Below are positions 26,634 through 35,215 of a DNA stretch of 45,532 nucleotides, one piece after another. Source of the DNA: an uncultured Chloroflexales bacterium (GTDB lineage Bacteria > Chloroflexota > Chloroflexia > Chloroflexales > Chloroflexaceae); assembly GCA_937918935.1 (NCBI GenBank), contig CAKZSI010000065.1, positions 1-45,532 on the forward strand. Direction: 5' to 3'. The notes beneath the pieces are model-generated. The model worked only from the letters and a program-made list of their open reading frames with translations, made no database searches and was not told where the DNA came from. Position 1 is the first letter of the stretch, and each line of letters starts with the position of its first letter. The position numbers were made by a program, and so were the translations under genes.

Positions 26634-27562
26634 GCACAGGCGGTTTGCTGGCCCGCGCGGCCGACTTCGCGGCCCTGGGGCGGCCGCTGCACCTGATCGG
26701 CGGGGCGATCTTCTACGGGCTGGGGGTGGCGGTCGCGGGCTACATGGGGGCGCCATTCAACGGGCATGCGGCGATCCTGGGCCTGCTGACAGTGGCGACG
26801 GCCCAGTTGATGAACCACTATTGCAACGACTACTTCGATCTCGAGGCTGACCGGGCCAACCCCACGCCGACCCGGTGGTCGGGAGGGAGCCGGGTGCTGG
26901 CGGAGGACCGGTTGCCGGCGCGGACGGCGCTGGTGGCGGCGTTGAGCTTCGGCGCGCTGGCCCTGAGCCTGGCGCCGCTGACGGCCCTGGCCTCGCCGGC
27001 GCCGGCGGCCACGCTGACCCTGCTCCTGGCCGCGATCGGGCTGGCCTGGGTTTACAGCGGGCCGCCGCTGTTCCTGCACCGCCGGGCGCTGGGGGAGGTG
27101 ACGGGGGCCATCATTGTGCCGGGACTGACGGCGCTGGTGGCTCACCAGGCGCAGATGGGCATGATTAGCGGCGTGGCGCTGCTGGCCATTGTGCCCCTCT
27201 GCCTGTTGCAATTCGCCATGCTGGTGGCGGTCAATGTGCCCGACGCAGGGGGTGACGCGGCGGTGGGCAAGCACACGCTCGTGGTGCGGGTCGGACCGGC
27301 GCGGTCGGCACAGTTCTACCTGGCGGCGCTGGGACTGGCCTATGGCAGCCTGCCGGTTCTGGCCATCGCGGGGCTGCCCTGGCCGGTGGCGCTGGCGCCT
27401 CTGGCCACGCTGCCCATTGCCGCCTGGCTGGCCCATCGGGTGCTCCGGGGCGCCTGGCACGACCAGAGCGCCTGGGACAGCATCGGGTTCTGGAGCATCG
27501 GGCAACTGGTGGGGAGCGCGGGGATGATGGCGACGGCGTTTGCGCTCCTGGCGGGGAGGTGA
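26630..27562 (+). CDS. UbiA-family prenyltransferase, MenA-like
   Basis: The 310-residue protein has eight or nine TM helices. The first Asp-rich motif is NDYFDLEAD (66-74), the NDYFD form found in MenA 1,4-dihydroxy-2-naphthoate polyprenyltransferases, and the second is NVPDAGGDAAVGKHTL (about 203-218). This supports a quinone-type prenyl transfer in the membrane. Its ATG overlaps the TGA of the upstream prenyltransferase by four bases, so both proteins are made together. Whether this is the main MenA of the menaquinone pathway or a paralogue working with its neighbour cannot be decided from the sequence; no other men gene is in the window. Confidence 0.82.
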   Translation: MSTGGLLARAADFAALGRPLHLIGGAIFYGLGVAVAGYMGAPFNGHAAILGLLTVATAQLMNHYCNDYFDLEADRANPTPTRWSGGSRVLAEDRLPARTALVAALSFGALALSLAPLTALASPAPAATLTLLLAAIGLAWVYSGPPLFLHRRALGEVTGAIIVPGLTALVAHQAQMGMISGVALLAIVPLCLLQFAMLVAVNVPDAGGDAAVGKHTLVVRVGPARSAQFYLAALGLAYGSLPVLAIAGLPWPVALAPLATLPIAAWLAHRVLRGAWHDQSAWDSIGFWSIGQLVGSAGMMATAFALLAGR

Positions 27563-27597
27563 TCGCTCGCAGGGGAACCGGGTAGCCGCACCGTAAA

Positions 27598-27630
27598 GCC
27601 GAAGTGCGGGCTGCGCCAATGCTTCGGCCT
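27598..27630. terminator. Bidirectional hairpin between convergent genes
   Basis: GCCGAAG at 27598-27604 and CTTCGGC at 27622-27628 form a stem around a 17-base GC-rich loop. It lies between the convergent prenyltransferase and ABC ATPase genes. Short AAA/CTT flanks exist but no strong T-run. Confidence 0.45.
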
Positions 27631-27640
27631 TCCATCCTCC

Positions 27641-28390
27641 TCAGTGAAGAATGCGCGAGAGAAAGAGCTTTGTGCGCTCGTGCTGCGGAGCGCCGAAAAT
27701 CGCCTCTGGCGCCCCCTGTTCGATGATGCGGCCCTGATCCATAAATACCACCCGGTTGGCCGCGTTGCGGGCAAACCCCATCTCGTGCGACACCACGACC
27801 ATGGTCATTCCCTCGGCGGCCAGGGCCAGCATAACGTCGAGGACCTCTTTGATCATTTCCGGATCGAGGGCCGAGGTCGGTTCATCGAAAAGCATGATCT
27901 TCGGCTGCATGGCCAGGGACCGGGCGATTGCCACGCGCTGCTGCTGCCCGCCGGAGAGCTGGCCGGGGTGCTTATGGGCCTGGTCGGGAATGCCGACCTT
28001 CTCCAGCAACTGCCAGGCGATCTGCTCGCTCTCGCGCCGTGAGCGCCGCCGTACCTTCTGCTGCGCCAGACAAATGTTTTCCAGCACCGTTAGATGGGGG
28101 AACAACTCGAAACGCTGGAACACCATGCCCACCTCCGCGCGCACGGCATTGATGTGGGCCTCGTTGTTGTTCACGGTGATGCCGTCAACCACGATCCGGC
28201 CCGCGTCGGGCACCTCCAGGTGATTGATGCAGCGCAGCAGGGTTGACTTGCCCGAGCCGGACGGGCCGATGATCATCAGCACCTCGCCGGCTTCGACGCT
28301 CAGATTGACCTGGTCAAGGGCGCGAAACGCACCAAAGTATTTGCTTACATTCTCAATCAGGATCATCGGTTGGCTGGCCGAACGGCTCAT
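27641..28390 (-). CDS. glnQ: Polar amino-acid ABC transporter ATPase
   Basis: The 249-residue ATPase energises the importer encoded with it. Walker [10 protein letters not shown] (42-50), signature LSGGQQQR (145-152), Walker B IMLFDEP with D169-E170 and a switch histidine in VVSHEMG are all intact. The pattern [15 protein letters not shown] is typical of the GlnQ/HisP group. The start at 28390 gives eight extra residues before the usual [12 protein letters not shown]; it is preferred because AAGGGG lies before it while the internal Met lacks a site. It starts four bases after the permease stop. Confidence 0.93.
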   Translation of the reverse strand: MSRSASQPMILIENVSKYFGAFRALDQVNLSVEAGEVLMIIGPSGSGKSTLLRCINHLEVPDAGRIVVDGITVNNNEAHINAVRAEVGMVFQRFELFPHLTVLENICLAQQKVRRRSRRESEQIAWQLLEKVGIPDQAHKHPGQLSGGQQQRVAIARSLAMQPKIMLFDEPTSALDPEMIKEVLDVMLALAAEGMTMVVVSHEMGFARNAANRVVFMDQGRIIEQGAPEAIFGAPQHERTKLFLSRILH

Positions 28391-28394
28391 CGAA

Positions 28395-29195
28395 CTACCC
28401 CTTCGCGCGCATGCGGCGCTGGAGAAGCTGCAACAGCAGCGACAGCACCAGCGTCAGGGAGAGATAAAAGAGGGTCAGAATAAAATAAGTCTCTTCATAG
28501 CGAAAACTGGTGCTCACCGACAGACGCGCCACCTGGGTCATCTCACGCACGCCGAGGACAGAGACCAGTGACGAGTCTTTGAGCATGGCGATCAAGTCGT
28601 TACCAAGGGCGGGAAGCACATTGCGCACGGCCTGGGGCAGGATGACGTAGCGCATGGCCTGCACGTGCGACATGCCCAGCGAGCGGGCCGCCTCCATCTG
28701 GCCACGACCGATCGACTCGATCCCGGCGCGAAAGATCTCGGCGATGTAGGCGCCGTAGATCAGCACCAGGGCGATGATCGCCCGCGTGGTGAGCGACACG
28801 GCGTTGTTCGGCAACCCAAAGGTGCGCGCCACCAGCGGCACCACAGCAAAGGAGATGGTGAAGATCAACACCAGCATGGGCACGCCGCGGATGAACTCGA
28901 TGTAGGTGATCGCCAGATTGCGCAAAATCGGGTTCTTCGCCACCCGCCCCAGGCCAAGAACAAGGCCCAGCACCAGCGAAAGGACAAACGATACCACCGT
29001 CACGTAGAGCGTGAGCCCTAAACCCTGTAGAATGGTGATGAAGATATCACGGTGGATCGGGTCAAAGATGATCCGCAATACCATGATGATGATGATCGTC
29101 AAAATGATCACCAGCCACCATGGAAACTGAGCCAGACCGGTGCGCCAGGTTACGGTTGGTCTGGAGGGGATGATCTGGTCGTGTTCTATCGCCAT
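28395..29195 (-). CDS. glnP: Polar amino-acid ABC transporter permease
   Basis: The 266-residue protein has a cytoplasmic N-terminus, then about five TM helices (first at about 28-48). The EAA loop reads [22 protein letters not shown], as in the HisM/GlnP group, and contacts the ATPase. A homodimer is likely since only one permease gene is present. GGAAGGA lies ten bases before the ATG. It is preceded by the binding protein gene with a strong hairpin in the 95-base gap and followed at four bases by the ATPase gene. Confidence 0.93.
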   Translation of the reverse strand: MAIEHDQIIPSRPTVTWRTGLAQFPWWLVIILTIIIIMVLRIIFDPIHRDIFITILQGLGLTLYVTVVSFVLSLVLGLVLGLGRVAKNPILRNLAITYIEFIRGVPMLVLIFTISFAVVPLVARTFGLPNNAVSLTTRAIIALVLIYGAYIAEIFRAGIESIGRGQMEAARSLGMSHVQAMRYVILPQAVRNVLPALGNDLIAMLKDSSLVSVLGVREMTQVARLSVSTSFRYEETYFILTLFYLSLTLVLSLLLQLLQRRMRAKG

Positions 29196-29230
29196 GAGCG
29201 CGGCGTCCTTCCGTTGCTAGAGGTGGATTC

Positions 29231-29281
29231 GCCAGCCTGGGGGTAGTGCAACCCGGAGGGATGCGCTACCCCCAGGCTGGC
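29231..29281. repeat. Perfect 16-bp inverted repeat between glnH and glnP
   Basis: GCCAGCCTGGGGGTAG and its exact complement flank a 19-base loop containing GCAACCCGG; three more pairs (one G-T) extend the stem. Hairpins at this place commonly raise the level of the binding-protein message relative to the permease. Its outer sequence relates it to the other palindromes of the window. Confidence 0.85.
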
Positions 29282-29290
29282 CATCAGCGA

Positions 29291-30142
29291 TTAGCTGCCC
29301 GGCAACTTGAACTCCGCGCTGAAATACTTCTGCGCCAGTTCGTCGAGCTTGCCGCTGCGCCGCATCTCGGCCAGGGCCAGATTGACCGGCTCGACCAGGT
29401 CGCTGCCTTTGGGGAAGATGAAGCCCAACTGATCGCTGGAGATCGGTTCGCCGACCAGCCTGACCTTTTCGGCATTGGTGCCGACGTAGCCCTGACCGGC
29501 AGTTTCGTCAATAATCACCGCGTCCACATCGCCGTTGATCAGCGCGGCCACGGCAAAGGGGAACTGCTCGAAGGCCTGGATGCGCGCCTCGGGCAACAGG
29601 CGCGAGGCGGTCTCGTAGTTCGTCGTTCCGGTCTGCGTGCCGAGGCGCAGGGCCTCGTTGGCGACGAACTCGTCCATATTGTTGAAGCGCGTTTCGTCTA
29701 CGCGGGCCAGGAGACGCTGGGCCACCTGGATGTAGCCGTCGGAGAAGTCAACCTGTTTGGCGCGCTCCTCGGTGATGGTGATACCGTCGGCGGCAGCATC
29801 GAACTGCCCGTTGGCCACGGCCTGGATCATGCCTTCCCAGGAGGCCTCCTGGTACACGGGCACGCAGTTGAGCAGGCGGCAGATCTCGTTCCAGGCGTCA
29901 TAGTCCCAACCCTCGCCCTTGCCGGTGGCGGGGTTGACATAGTTGAATGGCGGGTAGGCATTCTCGACGGCGATAGTCACCTGGCGCCCGCCCAGGTCGG
30001 GCAGAGCGCCGGCCGCGGCAGTTGGCTGGGTGGCGCCAGCCGGGGTGTCTGTTGGAGCGGCCGGAGCGGGAGGGGCGCCGCCGCAGGCCGCGAGGATGGC
30101 GAGCAGGAGGCTCGCCAGGGCCAGGAGCACAATTCGTCGCAT
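29291..30142 (-). CDS. glnH: Amino-acid ABC transporter substrate-binding lipoprotein
   Basis: The 283-residue protein is a family 3 extracellular solute-binding protein. It starts [20 protein letters not shown], a lipoprotein signal with the modified Cys at residue 20, followed by a Pro/Ala/Thr-rich linker (about 21-48). The binding domain has [20 protein letters not shown] and [11 protein letters not shown], typical of polar amino-acid binders; the ligand is not predictable. The start was placed at 30142 because AAGGAGAG lies eight bases upstream and the signal peptide starts there; a longer frame to 30289 is not used. It is the first gene of the glnHPQ operon. Confidence 0.92.
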   Translation of the reverse strand: MRRIVLLALASLLLAILAACGGAPPAPAAPTDTPAGATQPTAAAGALPDLGGRQVTIAVENAYPPFNYVNPATGKGEGWDYDAWNEICRLLNCVPVYQEASWEGMIQAVANGQFDAAADGITITEERAKQVDFSDGYIQVAQRLLARVDETRFNNMDEFVANEALRLGTQTGTTNYETASRLLPEARIQAFEQFPFAVAALINGDVDAVIIDETAGQGYVGTNAEKVRLVGEPISSDQLGFIFPKGSDLVEPVNLALAEMRRSGKLDELAQKYFSAEFKLPGS

Positions 30143-30644
30143 GCTAACTCTCCTTGCTACATTGCGCCGCGTTGCTCTACGCGGCGCCCGCGAAGTAGCG
30201 GCCAACCCTGCCGCCTGAAGCATCCGGCCACATACGAACGCCGCGCGGGTATGACGGGCCAGCGTAGCAACGCACGCTTGCGGATCCATACCCGCAGCGC
30301 CGTCACAGTGCCACTGTGCGGCGGCGTGGCCCGCCGATGGACCAGCGCATGGTCGCCGTCCGGGCCGGGGTGTTCAAACGGGGGTAACCGAAGAACCGAT
30401 ATTGAATAGAATAGCATAACTGGCAGAGAATTCGGGCGTCTTGCGGTATCCTGAGGACGGTGCTATGCTGCCAGGCAGCAGGGGCGTGCGGCCCACTCGA
30501 TGGGAGGGCGTAGCCCTCCCGGCGGCGAAGCAGGAGACGAGCGGCTCCATCGCCAGGGGTAAGGGCCCGGGGCAACCTGGTTGTGCCACGCCCTTACCCC
30601 TGGCAGGGTCATGAGCAAGGCAAGCAACAGAGGGAGAACCAGCG
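30143..30644. other. Divergent intergenic region glnH / BNR protein
   Basis: About 500 bases without a supported gene. The section 30395-30425 is AT-rich (TATTGAATAGAATAGCATAA) and likely includes promoter elements, but no consensus pair stands out. A long palindrome at 30552-30604 sits just before the plus-strand gene. Confidence 0.4.
30552..30604. repeat. Perfect 15-bp inverted repeat with structured centre
   Basis: GCCAGGGGTAAGGGC at 30552-30566 pairs with GCCCTTACCCCTGGC at 30590-30604. Inside, GGCAACC pairs with GGTTGTGCC (two bulged bases), so nearly the whole 53-bp element folds. It shares GCCAGGGGTA ends with 41376-41420 and the core GGGGCAACCTGGTT with the repeat at 45311. Confidence 0.85.
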
Positions 30645-31277
30645 ATGGCCAGAGCCAGCATTGTCTACGTAGGTACAACCGAGGGGCTGGCAATCTACAG
30701 CGACCCGGGAGGTACGGGACGCTGGCGACGGGTGGGCCGGGTGCTGGAGGGTCAGGCCATCCGCGGTCTGCTCGCCGCCGACGCGCTCAACCTGGTGGCG
30801 GCAGTGGACGATGGCCCGCCCGTGCGCACCAGTGACGGCGGTCAGTCCTGGTCGCCGGCCACCGCCGCCGATACCGAGGGGTTGCTGGCGCTGCTCAAAG
30901 GTCCCGGGCCGCTGCTCTACACCGCCCAGGGGCCGGCGCAGTGGCGCGGCGCCGCTTCACTCGACCCCGAGGCCAGCGCGCTGGCACTCCTGGCGGGGAA
31001 AGAGGAGACGTTGATTGCCGCCCGCTCCGGGGGGACCAGCCTCGCCCGCAGCGAGGACGGCGGCGCGACCTGGAGCGAGGCCGTGGTCGAGGGTGGTCTC
31101 GATGGTCGCGTGCAGATTCTGGCCCCCGCGAGTTACCATATGGACTACGTCTGGGCAGGGACGAACACCGGACAGGTGCTCCGCTCCGAGGATCGCGGAC
31201 GCACCTGGCAGGAAGCGGGCCGGGAGCCGGCAGCCATCACGTGCATTGCAGCACTGCGCATTGTGGGGCAGGGGTGA
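30645..31277 (+). CDS. BNR/Asp-box repeat protein, small beta-propeller-like
   Basis: The 210-residue protein contains three Asp-box motifs: SDGGQSW (about 63-69), SEDGGATW (about 136-143) and SEDRGRTW (about 182-189), typical of sialidase-like and photosystem assembly factor-like propellers. It has no signal peptide and is shorter than a full six- or seven-blade propeller, so it may oligomerise or be a partial propeller. GAGGGAGAA precedes the ATG. It is a single gene between divergent and convergent neighbours. No catalytic residues of sialidases are visible, so an enzyme role is not claimed. Confidence 0.8.
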   Translation: MARASIVYVGTTEGLAIYSDPGGTGRWRRVGRVLEGQAIRGLLAADALNLVAAVDDGPPVRTSDGGQSWSPATAADTEGLLALLKGPGPLLYTAQGPAQWRGAASLDPEASALALLAGKEETLIAARSGGTSLARSEDGGATWSEAVVEGGLDGRVQILAPASYHMDYVWAGTNTGQVLRSEDRGRTWQEAGREPAAITCIAALRIVGQG

Positions 31278-31346
31278 TCGGGGAGGATCGCGCCCTTGCA
31301 GACCCTCCTGAAATACTGTTGGAGGGGTGCGGGGCGGAAGCACTCC

Positions 31347-33050
31347 TCAGGCATAAAAATCGGTAACTCCGTCCTGGTCAAGGCGTTCAAGCATGCGGCG
31401 CAACTTGGCGGCGCTCTCGGGGAAGGGGGCAGCGGCCAGGTGTTCGGAAGTGACCTGGGCGGCGCGCCCCCACACCCGTGGTTCGAGGCCGAGGGTCAGG
31501 CTGAGCAGCCCGGTGAGAGCGCGGCGCAGCCGCGGAGTATCCTCGCCACGGAGACGCGGGAGCACCTTCTGTTTGATCTGCGCGTCGAGGGCCTGCGCCG
31601 GGGTCAGGGCGTCTCTGGCCTGCTCAATGAAGCGGAGTATCTCCCCTACCGTCCGATAGCCGAAGGGGCGCCCGGCTTCCGTCGCCAGGCCGTGCACCGT
31701 CACCAGCGTCTGCCAGACCTGCTCGTCCACGGCGGTGCTATGGAGCGCCCGAAAGCCCTCCAGGTCCACCTCGGTTAACTCGATCAGATTGGCCCGATCG
31801 AGCAACTTATCACTCAGAGCAAAGGTACTCTCATCAACGTTCACCGTGCCGATCAGGCGCAGGTTGACCGGCAGACGCACGGGGTTCTGGAGTGCGCCGC
31901 CGCCGGCCAGCGGCGTTTCGGCGAGGGGGCTACCCAGATCAAGGGCGCCTTCGAGAGTCTCCATTGCCGAGAGGATGGGCGCAAGGTAGTACTCCGGGCG
32001 GGCCAGGTTTAACTCGTCGAGGCAGACATAGTAGGACTGCTGGGGATCGGCGGCAGCCCGTAACAGGAAGCGCAGGAACGGCGTAGGATGGTAGACGCCG
32101 GTCAGCGTATTGTAGTAGCCGAGGAGGTCGTGGGCATTGTGCCAGTCGGGTTGCACGGCCACGACCAGATAGTAGGGATTATCGTCGCCCGGCGGAACGT
32201 TGTAGACCGCGTCGGCATAGAGGCGGGTCAGGCGCGTCTTGCCAGCCCCGCTGATGCCGGCCAGAATGAGCAGCGGGCGGGTCTGGAGGGCGACGTGATA
32301 GGCGCGCAGGGTCAGGTCGGCGATGCGAAAACCACGGGCGCGGATGCGTTCGGCGATCACCTCGATGGGCGGCATGCCCTGGGATGCATACCTGACCGGG
32401 CGCTCGCGGAGGCGCGCGGCGGAGAGCGCTTCGCCCGCCTCGGCCTGCTCCATTAACGCCTCATTGAGCGGCAGCAGATCGAGCACGTCGGCGACAAGGC
32501 GCTGCTCCAGATCCTCGGGCAGGTTTGACCAGGGATAGACAAAGCCCGCCCAGAGGTAACCGGCGTTACGCGCGCCAAGGTAGCGTTCGATCCACAGATC
32601 GGGCGTTGCGCTGTCAGGTGCGGCGAAGCGCGCCTGCCCCTCGCGGGCGATGCGTTCGACCAGCGGCCGCCAGACCGCGGGCGCGCCGGCCCACAGGCGC
32701 GCCAGGTCCTCTTTGCGGGCGCGCCACAGTTGCAGCCCTACCAGCACGGCACGCTCGGGGGCGCTCAGCGCCACCAGCACCCCGGCGCCGCGTGGCGGAC
32801 GGTCGAAGGCGACCCAGTAGTCTTCGATCGGATCACGCCGTCCCTGGCCACGGTGCAGGTAGCGCTGGCTCTTGAAACTGACCTCGTAGAGCGGCCACTG
32901 GCGCGAATAGCGGCGCATGGCCGCCACGCGCACCTGATCGGCCAGCGCCGCCAGCAGGGGGTGCAAACGCTCCTGTACGGCCGTCCAGCGTTCAGCAACG
33001 CCCGGCGTTGTCAGAGCGGCCAGGGCCTCGGGTGGGAAGAGGGGGGCCAT
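31347..33050 (-). CDS. McrB-like AAA+ ATPase
   Basis: The 567-residue protein has an N-terminal domain of about 220 residues with no family I can name and an AAA+ domain from about residue 235. Walker A is GISGAGKT (265-272), Walker B is CLDELNLA with D345-E346, sensor 1 is GTVNVDE with N404, and DKLLDRAN (about 414-421) carries a candidate arginine finger. The DELNLA and GTVN motifs and the long insert before Walker B match the McrB/dynein-related AAA_5 group. No McrC-type nuclease gene lies beside it. It follows an uncharacterised 229-residue gene on the same strand by 100 bases. It may be a motor or remodelling subunit of a defence-like or DNA-processing system; this is inference. The start at 33050 lacks a clear ribosome binding site. 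Confidence 0.82.
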   Translation of the reverse strand: MAPLFPPEALAALTTPGVAERWTAVQERLHPLLAALADQVRVAAMRRYSRQWPLYEVSFKSQRYLHRGQGRRDPIEDYWVAFDRPPRGAGVLVALSAPERAVLVGLQLWRARKEDLARLWAGAPAVWRPLVERIAREGQARFAAPDSATPDLWIERYLGARNAGYLWAGFVYPWSNLPEDLEQRLVADVLDLLPLNEALMEQAEAGEALSAARLRERPVRYASQGMPPIEVIAERIRARGFRIADLTLRAYHVALQTRPLLILAGISGAGKTRLTRLYADAVYNVPPGDDNPYYLVVAVQPDWHNAHDLLGYYNTLTGVYHPTPFLRFLLRAAADPQQSYYVCLDELNLARPEYYLAPILSAMETLEGALDLGSPLAETPLAGGGALQNPVRLPVNLRLIGTVNVDESTFALSDKLLDRANLIELTEVDLEGFRALHSTAVDEQVWQTLVTVHGLATEAGRPFGYRTVGEILRFIEQARDALTPAQALDAQIKQKVLPRLRGEDTPRLRRALTGLLSLTLGLEPRVWGRAAQVTSEHLAAAPFPESAAKLRRMLERLDQDGVTDFYA

Positions 33051-33150
33051 GGGAATACCGGGGTAACGTGCAGGTGTGGGGGTGTGGGGGTGAAAACATA
33101 CATAGGCTCTACATCTTCATACTTCCACACCTCTACATCTCCACATACAC
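33051..33150. repeat. Intercistronic GTGTGGGG array with opposing CACACCTC tract
   Basis: GGTGTGGGGGTGTGGGGGTG at 33073-33092 faces TCCACACCTCTACATCTCCAC at about 33123 onward. The two tracts can pair imperfectly around an AT-rich loop. A similar GTGGAGGT array is at 3508-3531. Confidence 0.6.
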
Positions 33151-33840
33151 TCAGGCCGTAGGGGGCTTCAGATAGCGCCTATCGGAGGGTAGAGCGTCCG
33201 TGCCGCTGTTACCCGCATCGGAACGCGAGCCGTACTGATCATGGAGTACCTGGAGCATTGCCTGCAATTCGGCGCACAACTCCTCGAAGGTAACCTCGAG
33301 CAGATCGGCATCGTAGAGGGCCTCATCCAGACTCCAGAGGCGCACCGCGACCAGCGACTGAACGTGCGGAGCACCGCCGGGATCGAAGGACAGCATGCTC
33401 TCCACCCGCAACACATCCTCGTCGTCTACGAGCATGGCATGGAGTTGCTGGACGGCCTGGGCGATCACGGGAAGATCGCGCGGTTCGATGTTGGCCTCGC
33501 CATTGACCGGCAGGTGATAGGCGACTTCCACATCGAGGGAGGGACCGCCGCGCGCCTGGGCGAAGAGGCGTTCATCCACGTAGCGCTCGATACCGTCGAG
33601 CGAATCGGCGCCGCGCAACGAGAACACAGTGAACTCCGGCGACCAGCGGAAGGCGATCACCGCACGCAGCGGCGGCTCCTGCGGCCCGCTGTCGTCCACC
33701 ACCCCCTCAGGCAGACAGGTGATGCTCAGGCTGCGCCCAAGAGCGTGCGTATCGAGCAATTCCTGCGTATAGGCGATATTCAGGCCCGTTCGCTCGATTG
33801 CACCGAGCAGCACCGAGACGAAGTTCTCGTAGGTCAGCAT
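33151..33840 (-). CDS. Uncharacterised partner gene of the AAA ATPase
   Basis: I do not recognise a family. The 229-residue soluble protein is acidic, begins MLTYENFVSVLLGAIERTGL and has alternating strands and helices; the C-terminal 30 residues are probably disordered. Motif-like segments are FRWSPEFTVFSLRG, VEVAYHLPVNGEANIEPRDLPV and SLVAVRLWSLDEALYDADLLEVTFEELCAEL. No nuclease motif was seen. AGGGGAA precedes the ATG, and a TATAAT lies 26 bases further upstream. It comes first in a two-gene unit with the McrB-like ATPase, so a working partnership (adaptor, sensor or regulator) is likely by context only. Confidence 0.7.
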   Translation of the reverse strand: MLTYENFVSVLLGAIERTGLNIAYTQELLDTHALGRSLSITCLPEGVVDDSGPQEPPLRAVIAFRWSPEFTVFSLRGADSLDGIERYVDERLFAQARGGPSLDVEVAYHLPVNGEANIEPRDLPVIAQAVQQLHAMLVDDEDVLRVESMLSFDPGGAPHVQSLVAVRLWSLDEALYDADLLEVTFEELCAELQAMLQVLHDQYGSRSDAGNSGTDALPSDRRYLKPPTA

Positions 33841-33866
33841 GGCGTTCCCCTAATGTTATACCTTGT

Positions 33867-33872
33867 ATTATA
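33867..33872 (-). promoter_or_regulatory. Candidate -10 element of the partner-ATPase unit
   Basis: TATAAT reads on the minus strand 26 bases before the ATG at 33840. No consensus -35 lies 17 bases upstream. The same AT-rich patch (TATACC, TATTAT) may serve the divergent YitT gene. Confidence 0.4.
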
Positions 33873-33995
33873 CACGTCCGGGGCGCAGGTGGGGGCGCAC
33901 GTAACGGAACGCTCTCCCACGGTCAGATGCATGAGGAAACCTGCTCTCCTGACGCCCTTGAACCGGCTATGTTTCACCTGAAAAGGCAAAACGCA

Positions 33996-34925
33996 ATGCG
34001 CATCAAACTCAACTCGCGCGCGCGGCGCGCGCTGACGACGTTGACCCATTACGGCATGATCACCCTGGGAGCGCTGCTGGTCGCGCTGGCGGTACGGGTC
34101 TTTCTGGTGCCGAATGATGTGATTGTGGGCGGAGTGACGGGCGTGGCGCAACTGCTGAGCACCTACTTCGGCACGCCCGTTGGCGGGGTAGTGCTGGCCC
34201 TCAACGTGCCGCTGATGGTCCTGGGCTGGCGACGCCTGGGCGGCTTCGTCTTTGGCGTGCGCACGATCTGCGCCCTGGTGATCATGTCGGTGGCAATTGA
34301 CGCCCTGACGCCCTACGCCCGGCCCGTCACGAGCGACCCCCTGCTCTACAGCCTGTACGGCGGGCTGCTCGACGGCCTGGGGCTGGGCCTGATCCTCCGC
34401 GCGCGCGGCACCGCAGGGGGCACCGACATTATCGCGCGGCTGGCCGAAGCGGGCACAGGGGTGCAACCTGGCCGCGTGTTGCTGGTGTGCGACGTGCTGG
34501 TCTTCAGCGCAGGTCTGTTCGCCTACGGCCCCGAGAAGGTACTCTACGCGCTGCTGGTAGCCTTTGTCAGCAGTCGCACGGTTGACTTCATACTCTCGGC
34601 GGGGCGGGGCGCGCGGCAGGCGCTGATCATCACCGATCGGCCCGAAGGCATCGTGCGGGCCTTGCTCTACGACCTGGGTCGGGGCGTCACACGCCTGGAA
34701 GGCGTCGGCGGCTACACCGGCGCGACCCACGCCATTCTGCTCTGCATCATCAACCGCTCCGAGGTCAGTGCGTTGCGGGCAGCCGTGGCCGCGGCAGATC
34801 CACACGCCTTTATGGTAATCAGCGAGGCCAACGAGGTGATCGGCGAGGGCTTCCGCCCCCTGCGACCGGGGCAGCGCCCGGCTGTCCAGGCTCCAGCCGC
34901 GGAGCCAACCAGACGCCAAGGGTGA
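33996..34925 (+). CDS. YitT family membrane protein (DUF161 plus DUF2179)
   Basis: The 309-residue protein has five or six TM helices (from about residue 17 on) with the family features FLVPNDVIVGGVTGVAQLL and RARGTAGGTDIIA, and a C-terminal soluble DUF2179 domain (about 205-285) including GRGVTRLEGVGGYTG. YitT proteins are widespread integral membrane proteins of unknown transport role. The start at 33996 was chosen because AAGG lies upstream and the N-terminus is basic before the first helix; upstream in-frame codons extend into the divergent promoter region. The C-terminal 25 residues are a Pro/Ala-rich tail. Confidence 0.88.
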   Translation: MRIKLNSRARRALTTLTHYGMITLGALLVALAVRVFLVPNDVIVGGVTGVAQLLSTYFGTPVGGVVLALNVPLMVLGWRRLGGFVFGVRTICALVIMSVAIDALTPYARPVTSDPLLYSLYGGLLDGLGLGLILRARGTAGGTDIIARLAEAGTGVQPGRVLLVCDVLVFSAGLFAYGPEKVLYALLVAFVSSRTVDFILSAGRGARQALIITDRPEGIVRALLYDLGRGVTRLEGVGGYTGATHAILLCIINRSEVSALRAAVAAADPHAFMVISEANEVIGEGFRPLRPGQRPAVQAPAAEPTRRQG

Positions 34926-35110
34926 TTTGATTTTGGATTGTCGATATGGCCTCCCAATAAGACCTGACGGCGCCGTGCCGGCACTGCGTGCAAGAGGAAT
35001 TGGCATAACCGGTGTTTTTCAGGGAGGGCTGCCCGGCAGGGGATAGTCCATGGCGCCGCCGAGACATGCGCTCACATGTTCTGGGATGCACAACGGAGGC
35101 CGCCCGCGTG

Positions 35111-35119
35111 TGGTATAAT
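35111..35119 (+). promoter_or_regulatory. Extended -10 promoter of gyrB
   Basis: TGGTATAAT combines a TGn extension with a perfect TATAAT. No good -35 is seen, as often with extended -10 promoters. The leader to the gyrB ATG would be about 90 bases. Confidence 0.6.
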
Positions 35120-35215
35120 AATAAGGTTGTGAGGGGGCCAACTTGAGCATTCCAATGCCACGGAGCGCCGATCGATCCGGCAGGCGCGGCGTCCCCGTGG
35201 AAGAAAGCGCCAGCG

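Noticed and set aside
25599-27619. Two long Gln/Arg/Pro-rich minus-strand frames opposite the prenyltransferases
   Set aside because: Low-complexity antisense frames with no motifs; the plus strand has complete UbiA motifs.
29246-30409. 387-codon plus-strand open frame opposite glnH
   Set aside because: The minus strand encodes a lipoprotein with signal, Cys and binding-domain motifs; the plus frame has none.
33798-33995. N-terminal extension of the YitT protein
   Set aside because: The extension overlaps the divergent partner gene's start and promoter, is Arg/Ser-rich and lies outside the family; the Met at 33996 fits better.
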